Assembly (NCBI GenBank): GCA_013003465.1
Contig: JABDIZ010000011.1
Location: 1-11,392 of the forward strand
Origin: Rhodothermaceae bacterium
GTDB lineage: Bacteria > Bacteroidota > Rhodothermia > Rhodothermales > Rubricoccaceae
DNA length: 11,392 bases
Reading direction: 5' to 3'
Part shown: positions 6,696 to 11,392 of the stretch, in pieces
Layout of the letters: the number at the start of each line of letters is the position of its first letter
Numbering within the stretch: position 1 is the first letter of the stretch
Made by a program: the position numbers and the translations under genes
The notes under the pieces: model-generated
Told to the model about the DNA's origin: nothing
What the model saw: only the letters and a program-made list of their open reading frames with translations
Databases searched by the model: none

Positions 6696-7526
6696 TCAGT
6701 CGCGGATGACGCGGACGATAGGGTCGTCGTCGTCCCGGTCGAAGTCGACCCGTTCTTCGCGGGGGAGCACGAAGGCGAGGATGATGTACAGCGGGATGGT
6801 GAAGCCGTTGCCAAAGATGGCGCCGATCACGAACGCGATGCGGACGAGCGTTGCATCGAGGCCCAGGTAGTTGGCGATGCCGCCCGCCACGCCTGCGAGC
6901 TTCTTGTTGGAGCGCGACTTGGCGAGGCGGCGCTTGGTCCCGGAGCGGCGCTGGCGAGAGCGTCGAGCAGCACGGCTCGCCGCCTCGCTTGCTTCGCGTG
7001 CGGCTCGCGCAGCACTATCGCGCGCCTGCTCGAAGGCCTTCGAACTCGGCTTGGCCCGCGACGCGCGCTGGCCACTTGGCCCTGAGCGTCGTTGCCGCCC
7101 CATTGTCTTCTGCTTCTGCTGGCGCGCGCGGCGTTCGCGCGCGCGCTTGCGGGCTTTCCGTCGCCGCCGCGACGGACTCCACGAGAGCACGCCGAAGCCG
7201 GTCAGGATGATGAGAATGCCCGCGAGCCACGGCAGGAAGGCCACGAGGGCGCCGAGCGAGTACCCGAGCGGGAAGAACCCGATTTGCTGAAGCAGGTAGA
7301 TCGTTCCGATGCCGATGAGAGCCAGGCCGGACCCCGTCTGGAGATTCCAGAAGCCGGGCTTCTTTTCCTGGCGCTCTTCCTTCTCGGCGGCCTCTTCGAG
7401 AAACTCCTCGATGTCGTCGTCGGTGATGTCCTCGTCGAGGTCGAAGGCCGCCTCGTAGGCGAGAAGACTCTCGTCTTCCTCGTAGGCGTCGTCGGTACGG
7501 CGTTTTTGGCGTTGGCGCGTTGCCAT
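6696..7526 (-). CDS. PspC-domain membrane protein with acidic N-terminus and basic linker
   Basis: This 276-residue inner-membrane protein ends in a PspC domain at about 199-256, containing NKKLAGVAGGIANYLGLDAT followed by the hydrophobic stretch LVRIAFVIGAIFGNGFTIPL. PspC domains belong to phage-shock/envelope-stress proteins, but no pspA, pspB or pspF gene is in the window. The rest is unusual. Residues 10-55 are strongly acidic (DEDITDDDIEEFLEEAAEKE). Two hydrophobic helices follow at about 67-82 and 91-114, resembling the LiaF/DUF5668 membrane unit. Residues 118-205 form a very basic Arg/Lys/Ala-rich linker (SRRRRKARKRARERRARQQK), probably cytoplasmic and possibly membrane- or nucleic acid-binding. 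The tail is acidic (DFDRDDDDP). The domain order is therefore acid - two membrane helices - basic linker - PspC. The ATG at 7526 is the first possible start. The gene is convergent with the helical-protein gene and divergent from the AhpD-like gene. Confidence 0.88.
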   Translation of the reverse strand: MATRQRQKRRTDDAYEEDESLLAYEAAFDLDEDITDDDIEEFLEEAAEKEERQEKKPGFWNLQTGSGLALIGIGTIYLLQQIGFFPLGYSLGALVAFLPWLAGILIILTGFGVLSWSPSRRRRKARKRARERRARQQKQKTMGRQRRSGPSGQRASRAKPSSKAFEQARDSAARAAREASEAASRAARRSRQRRSGTKRRLAKSRSNKKLAGVAGGIANYLGLDATLVRIAFVIGAIFGNGFTIPLYIILAFVLPREERVDFDRDDDDPIVRVIRD

Positions 7527-7714
7527 CGGATGCGGTGTGGGTGAAGGCTGAGAAAGTACGATGGGGGCGCGGTGGAGTTGCGAAGGGGCGCTGATTCCGT
7601 CTACAGGGCTCCTCCGTTTCGGTCGCTACCGCGTTGAAGGGCCGAGCACACGGATCAGCGCACCGTTGGCGGCGTAGTCGGCGCTCCAGAGGCGAGGCCA
7701 AGGCTGCGCGCTGG

Positions 7715-8116
7715 ATGGTACTCTTGAACGACTCACCCGCTCGCATCGCCGTGTCTACCCCCAACCGCCTCGATCAGTTCGACGCCTACCGCGCTCGCAT
7801 GAACGCGCGCATCCTCGACGAGAAAGATCACCTCGGGATCAAACGCTTCTTCAACCTCGACACCGCCGCGTACCGCGACGGCGCCCTCGACGGCAAGACC
7901 AAAGAACTGCTCGGCCTCGTGGCAAGCATGGTCCTCCGCTGCAACGATTGCATCGACTACCACCTCGAGCAATGCGTCGAGGCCGGATGGACAGACGACG
8001 AACTCGACGACGCGATGAATGTGGCGTTGATCGTCGGCGGGAGCATCGTGATCCCGCACCTGCGTCACGCGGTCGAGACGATGGACCTGCTGCACGCGCG
8101 AGCCGACCCAGGCTGA
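7715..8116 (+). CDS. Carboxymuconolactone decarboxylase / AhpD-like family protein
   Basis: This 133-residue cytoplasmic protein belongs to the CMD/AhpD fold. The redox signature CxxCxxxH is present as CNDCIDYH within LVASMVLRCNDCIDYHLEQC, with a third Cys (Cys84 counting from this start) close by. It is followed by the helical segment TDDELDDAMNVALIVGGSIV and the conserved IPHLRHAVE. The CxxC pair suggests peroxidase- or disulfide-type chemistry rather than true decarboxylation; the substrate is unknown. Start choice is uncertain. ATG 7715 (MVLLNDSPARIA) gives 133 residues, whereas GTG 7751 (VSTPNRLDQFDAYR) gives 121 residues and fits family length and N-terminus at least as well. A further upstream ATG at 7634 adds only arginine-rich, unlikely sequence. 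The stop is 3 bp from the stop of the convergent dioxygenase gene. Confidence 0.9.
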   Translation: MVLLNDSPARIAVSTPNRLDQFDAYRARMNARILDEKDHLGIKRFFNLDTAAYRDGALDGKTKELLGLVASMVLRCNDCIDYHLEQCVEAGWTDDELDDAMNVALIVGGSIVIPHLRHAVETMDLLHARADPG

Positions 8117-8119
8117 GGG

Positions 8120-9391
8120 CTACCAGCGGTCCGCGTTCTCGTCGGTGCCCGCTGCGCCGAGGTCGGTGTAGGCGACGAGGGCAGGGAAGAGGGGCAGCAG
8201 AAAGCGCTGGCTTGTGACGAGGTAGGGCATCCCGCCGCCGCCCGTTCCACCATCGCCTGCGACATGGCGGCGGACGGCTTTGCGGTGGACGGTCAGGAAG
8301 CTGTCGGGTGTGGGCGCGTGGAGCGCGGCGTCGGTGGCGGCGAGGCGGTCGAGCACGAAGGCGAGCGTGGTGCGCCCGTAGCGGTCGTGGAGCGCCTGCG
8401 CGCCCCGGCGGGCCTCGGCAAATCCTGTGCGCCGTTCGTTTTCCTGCTGAGCGGCGGCTTCGAGATCCGTGCGGAAGCGGGACACGGTAGCGTCGGCGTC
8501 CGTCTCGTCGCCCAACGTGGCACGCAGGCGAAGGGCCGCGCGCTCGATTTCCTCGGGCGGAATCAGGCGCACGGGCGGCGGGGCGTGCGTGTGCGTAGCG
8601 AGTGGGGCCAGACGCGCGAGTACGGCGTGGGCGCGGTCGTCGATCTCCGTCACGCCGTGCGCCGGATCGTCGGCGCCGGGGAAGGCGCGGGCATGACCCT
8701 CCCGGAGCACCGCCGGATCGCCGAGGGCGACGTGCCCGGCTGGGCAGTCGGTGTAGTGCTGCCGGAACGTGTCGCCGGGGAAGACGTGGAGGCCGAGCAC
8801 GGGCGATTTGCCGAGCGCTCGCTGGATGAGCCGCAGTTGGGCCGTCTGAAAGCCGCTGGCCGGGACCAGGAACTCGCGGAAGCGGTGGTATTCCAAGGTA
8901 GAGAACAGCACGTCGTCATCCTCCCCGCGCCCGATGTACTGCATCATAGCGGGCAGGACGGTGCGGGCCGAGTGGCGCAGCCGTGCCGCCGCCGTCATGG
9001 ACGGGCGCCAGAAGGGCGAGGGGCCGCGCTCGTCGGGGAGCGATTCGAGCGCCTGCGCGCGGAAGTCCCCGTCGTTGAGGTCGAGGAGCGTCTGGAACGT
9101 GCGCGCGACCACGCCGAGGTCGAAGATCATCTGCTTGAAGACCAACTCGAAGAGCTGGTGGATGATGATGAAGACGCGCTCGTCGGGGACGGTGGAGGCG
9201 GGCGTCTGCGCGCTGAGCAGGCGGTCAAGGTGGAGGTAGTCTGGATAGCCGATGGTGAGGCGTCCCTGCTCATCGGGTGGGTTGACGAGGAGATGGCCGT
9301 CGACATCGGTCAGGCGCCGAGCGTCGGCATCATCCCTGTCGTCTGGGGCAAGGGCGAAGGACCACCAGGGATCAGAAGCAGGCATGGGCAT
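8120..9391 (-). CDS. Tryptophan 2,3-dioxygenase family protein, enlarged form
   Basis: This 423-residue protein matches the haem-dependent tryptophan 2,3-dioxygenase family, which opens the indole ring to N-formylkynurenine in the first step of tryptophan breakdown. Family motifs appear in order: YLHLDRLLSAQ (52-62), the distal-His helix IIIHQLFELVFKQ (75-87, His78), PASGFQTAQLRLIQ (177-190, Arg187 as substrate carboxylate ligand), the proximal-haem region FLTVHRKAVRRHVAG (365-379, His369) and GTGGGGMPYL (382-391; usual form GTGGSxGxxYL). Typical bacterial enzymes have about 260-290 residues. The extra length is an N-terminal leader of about 45 residues and a long Ala/Arg/Glu-rich segment at about 205-345, so relaxed or changed substrate use is possible. 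No other kynurenine-pathway gene is adjacent. In-frame ATGs at 9391 and 9385 are both possible starts; no ribosome binding site is seen. It is convergent with the AhpD-like gene and divergent from the short-chain dehydrogenase. Confidence 0.9.
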   Translation of the reverse strand: MPMPASDPWWSFALAPDDRDDADARRLTDVDGHLLVNPPDEQGRLTIGYPDYLHLDRLLSAQTPASTVPDERVFIIIHQLFELVFKQMIFDLGVVARTFQTLLDLNDGDFRAQALESLPDERGPSPFWRPSMTAAARLRHSARTVLPAMMQYIGRGEDDDVLFSTLEYHRFREFLVPASGFQTAQLRLIQRALGKSPVLGLHVFPGDTFRQHYTDCPAGHVALGDPAVLREGHARAFPGADDPAHGVTEIDDRAHAVLARLAPLATHTHAPPPVRLIPPEEIERAALRLRATLGDETDADATVSRFRTDLEAAAQQENERRTGFAEARRGAQALHDRYGRTTLAFVLDRLAATDAALHAPTPDSFLTVHRKAVRRHVAGDGGTGGGGMPYLVTSQRFLLPLFPALVAYTDLGAAGTDENADRW

Positions 9392-9512
9392 GGGAAGGGA
9401 AGGGTCTTGTTAAGATCCCGGTTTCCTGTCGGCCGTGCCAAACCATTCCGCTGGCATCCGGTTGAAGCCCTTCATTCTCTCGGTTGCCAGACGCCTCTCT
9501 CGGTCCATCCCC

Positions 9513-10232
9513 ATGAACCTTCAGGACAAAGTCGCCGTCGTCACAGGTGCCAGCCGCGGCCTCGGCGAGCACTTCGCCGCCGCGCTCATCGACAAAGGCG
9601 CCACCGTCTTCGGCCTCGCCCGCAGCGCAGACGACCTAGACCGCGTTCGCGATAGGCTCGGCGAGCGGTTCCATCCCCTCGTCTGCGACGTGACCGATCA
9701 GGACGATGTCACGCGCGCCTTCGACGAGATCAACCAACAGGCGGACTCGCTCGATGTGCTCGTCAACAACGCCGGACTGGGGCGCTTCGGCGCCGTGGAC
9801 GATCTGCCGCTCGACGAGTGGAACCTCCAGATCGACGTGAACCTGCATGGCGTGCACCACTGCACGCGTGCTGCGGTGCCTCGCATGAAAGCGCAGAACG
9901 CCGCGCACGGCTTCGGCGGCCACATCGTCAACATCGCTTCGGTGGCCGGGCTCGTCGGCAATCCGAACCTGAGTGCCTACAACGCCACCAAGTTTGCGCT
10001 GCGCGGCTACAGCGAGGCGATCATGAAAGAACTCCGCGCCGACGGCATCAAGGTGACGTGCGTCTATCCCGGCTCGGTAGCCACGCACTTCGCAGACGCG
10101 GCCGGGCGGAGCGGCAGCCCCAATCCGATGGAACCCGAGAGTGTGGCCGCGACGGTCGTCCACGTCCTCGAAGGGCCGGACAACTACCTCATCTCCGAGG
10201 TGGTCATGCGCCCGCTGCGGCCGAAGGGCTAA
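9513..10232 (+). CDS. Short-chain dehydrogenase/reductase (classical SDR)
   Basis: This 239-residue cytoplasmic oxidoreductase has a complete classical SDR core: the nucleotide-binding TGASRGLG (11-18), the CDVTD acidic turn (58-62), NNAG (85-88), Asn110, Ser143 in NIASVAG, the catalytic YNATK (Tyr156, Lys160) and the PG turn (186-187). Arg15 in the glycine motif and Arg37 after strand 2 (GLARS) suggest NADP(H) rather than NAD(H). The C-terminus (YLISEVVMRPLRPKG) is of the 3-ketoacyl reductase/clavaldehyde dehydrogenase-like group; the substrate cannot be told. The start MNLQDKVAVV at 9513 puts the glycine motif at the normal distance. The open frame runs up to 9435, but that extension does not look coding. 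The gene stands alone, divergent from the dioxygenase across 121 bp with no recognised promoter, and ends 30 bp from the stop of the convergent esterase gene. Confidence 0.94.
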   Translation: MNLQDKVAVVTGASRGLGEHFAAALIDKGATVFGLARSADDLDRVRDRLGERFHPLVCDVTDQDDVTRAFDEINQQADSLDVLVNNAGLGRFGAVDDLPLDEWNLQIDVNLHGVHHCTRAAVPRMKAQNAAHGFGGHIVNIASVAGLVGNPNLSAYNATKFALRGYSEAIMKELRADGIKVTCVYPGSVATHFADAAGRSGSPNPMEPESVAATVVHVLEGPDNYLISEVVMRPLRPKG

Positions 10233-10262
10233 CGAACGGGCTGCGTCCGAATGACGCCTTGG

Positions 10263-11285
10263 TCAGGGTGCCGTGCATGCTTCACACCGGACGCTGGTCA
10301 CGGGCTCCTCGTTGATCAGCCGGTCGATCCATGCTTCCAGCGCCGTCCCGCTCGCCTCGTAGTCGTAAAAGGCATCAGTTCGCATCAGCCCGTGATCGGA
10401 TCCGGCGACGACGAAGCTGTGGATGGTCGGGACCTCGCGCTCCAGGCGATTCAGCAGCGCATAGCTGTCGTCGCGCCATGCGGGCGATCCTGCGATCAGG
10501 TAGAAGGCGGACTGAATCGCGTCCTGGTCGCTCGTGATCTGGACGACCGCGCGCATGCCGGAAGCGTCGGCGGCTTCGCGGTAGGCGCGATGGAGTGTGA
10601 GGGAAACCTCGGGACCAACGCTCCAGGCAGAGCGCAGGGTGGGACCGGCGCCCCACTGGTCGAGGATCGCTTCATAACCTGGGAGGAGCGGGACCCCGGA
10701 GTCGGCGATGGTGATGAGGGTAGCCGCCGGGTAGAGCACTGCGATGCGCGGGGCGTGGAAGACGGCACCGTAGGCCCCTGCGCTGGCTCCAGCTATGACG
10801 ATCTGGCGTGGCGCGTCGGTCCGTGCGTGTATCCATTGCAACGCGTACTCCACATTCCGTGCCCCCGCATGGGTGACCGGCCGAGCACTGGCATCATCAC
10901 CGTAGCGGCGTTCGGCATCGCCCACATGCACGTCGCCCGTGCAGTACGGGACGAAGAGGGTCGCGAAGTCCCGGAACGGGTTGGCCGGGTTCGCACCGTC
11001 GAAGATGCCGCGGTACTCGGCGAGTTCCATGCGCTCGACGCTCGTGTCGAACATGCCCGAACAACTCACCCAGTCCCAGCAGGCGCCGCCGCCCTGGAAG
11101 TAGATCAGGAGCCGGGACGCATCCGCGCCGGGACGGTAGAAGAAGCGATACGGCGTGCCGAGGGCACAGTCCGTATCCTCTCCGCCCTCGATGTGCTCCC
11201 ACGACGCATCCGGCCGATCCTGAGCCGCTAGACACCCCGCCTGACCGAGCAGGAGGGCCAGAAGAAAGGCAAGGCGCGGCGTCAA
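10263..11285 (-). CDS. Secreted pectinacetylesterase/Notum-like alpha/beta hydrolase
   Basis: From a TTG at 11285-11283 this is a 340-residue exported hydrolase of the pectinacetylesterase (PAE/Notum, PF03283) family. Residues 1-22 form a Sec signal peptide (TPRLAFLLALLLGQAGCLAA), cleaved probably after LAA. The QAGC sequence is a poor lipobox, so a lipoprotein is possible but less likely. Family marks are YFQGGGACWD (62-71, the oxyanion-hole region), VPYCTGDVHVGD (112-123), nucleophile elbow GASAGAYG (Ser168), ADSGVPL (194-200), Asp255 in TSDQDAIQ (D-x-x-Q as in relatives) and His298 in GSDHGL, giving a Ser-Asp-His triad. Paired cysteines (Cys40, 69, 75, 115, 334, 337) suit an extracytoplasmic protein. 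The actual ester substrate is unknown. No ATG exists near the signal peptide. The only upstream in-frame ATG (11384) lies in the tandem repeat, whose 10-bp unit is translated in shifting frames, so that extension was rejected. Confidence 0.85.
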   Translation of the reverse strand: MTPRLAFLLALLLGQAGCLAAQDRPDASWEHIEGGEDTDCALGTPYRFFYRPGADASRLLIYFQGGGACWDWVSCSGMFDTSVERMELAEYRGIFDGANPANPFRDFATLFVPYCTGDVHVGDAERRYGDDASARPVTHAGARNVEYALQWIHARTDAPRQIVIAGASAGAYGAVFHAPRIAVLYPAATLITIADSGVPLLPGYEAILDQWGAGPTLRSAWSVGPEVSLTLHRAYREAADASGMRAVVQITSDQDAIQSAFYLIAGSPAWRDDSYALLNRLEREVPTIHSFVVAGSDHGLMRTDAFYDYEASGTALEAWIDRLINEEPVTSVRCEACTAP

Positions 11286-11330
11286 GGGAGGCGACCGGAA
11301 CAGGAGGGACGGAGAACCCTTGAGCCTACA

Positions 11331-11392
11331 ATGCGCGGGCAAACGCGGGCACACGCGGGCACACGCGGGCACACGCGGGCACACGCGGGCAC
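11331..11392. repeat. 10-bp tandem repeat, unit ACACGCGGGC, open at the right edge
   Basis: Starting at 11331 the units are ATGCGCGGGC (variant), AAACGCGGGC (variant), then four perfect copies of ACACGCGGGC (11351-11390) and a last AC at the edge. The degenerate copies are nearest the esterase gene and the perfect ones at the edge, as expected if the array grows outward, so it probably continues. The unit length is not a multiple of three and no gene reads through it sensibly. It lies about 45-100 bp upstream of the likely esterase start, in promoter range. Confidence 0.92.

Noticed and set aside
7015..7764. 249-codon minus-strand frame overlapping the PspC gene
   Set aside because: Same-strand alternative frame with arginine/proline-rich content; the PspC frame has recognisable domains.
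8264..9655. 463-codon plus-strand open frame opposite the dioxygenase
   Set aside because: Antisense shadow that also overlaps the start of the dehydrogenase in another frame; the dioxygenase on the other strand has clear family motifs.
7715..10232. A kynurenine or aromatic-degradation cluster made of the AhpD-like gene, tryptophan dioxygenase and SDR
   Set aside because: The three genes alternate in orientation and cannot share a transcript, and the AhpD-like CxxC protein is not a true muconolactone enzyme; no other pathway gene is present.

Overview
The window looks like ordinary chromosomal DNA from a GC-rich member of the Bacteroidota/Rhodothermota, most likely the order Rhodothermales (Salinibacter/Rubricoccus relatives). 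This is an inference from several things: high GC with strong third-position bias, start codons mostly without Shine-Dalgarno sequences, a Sigma70_ECF-type sigma factor placed directly upstream of a large membrane Ser/Thr kinase, a candidate promoter resembling the Bacteroidetes TTTG / TAnnTTTG type, and protein families common in that group. No rRNA, tRNA, CRISPR array, prophage or insertion sequence was seen.

Layout, left to right. (1) 21-2175, minus strand: an ECF sigma factor followed 55 bp later by a Ser/Thr protein kinase with one membrane segment. The kinase stops at an amber codon just where a TPR sensor domain normally begins, and the same frame continues past the stop to the window edge. 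(2) 2176-2570: no convincing gene, but a candidate promoter for the sigma factor lies at 2294-2325. (3) about 2616-3006, minus: the frameshifted remnant of a secreted NHL/beta-propeller protein. (4) 3122-5766, plus: two M16 peptidase subunits overlapping at ATGA. The first carries the zinc site and the second carries the substrate-binding Arg/Tyr pair, so together they should form one active protease. (5) 5767-6035: intergenic DNA with a hairpin and a terminator-like stem. (6) 6036-6617, plus: a small all-helical protein, perhaps ferritin-like, followed by a strong intrinsic terminator. (7) 6696-7526, minus: a membrane protein ending in a PspC domain. (8) 7715-8116, plus: an AhpD/carboxymuconolactone decarboxylase-like protein. 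(9) 8120-9391, minus: a long tryptophan 2,3-dioxygenase. (10) 9513-10232, plus: a short-chain dehydrogenase. (11) 10263-11285, minus: a secreted pectinacetylesterase-like hydrolase, probably starting at TTG. (12) 11331-11392: a 10-bp tandem repeat running off the right edge.

The genes form several independent units rather than one system. The clear partnerships are sigma factor with kinase (signal transduction) and the two M16 subunits (one heterodimeric peptidase). The others are single housekeeping or envelope genes in alternating orientation. I found no strong candidate for an undescribed multi-gene system. The most notable signals are the amber codon inside the kinase, the dinucleotide-loss frameshift in the NHL gene, and the tandem repeat in front of the esterase gene.
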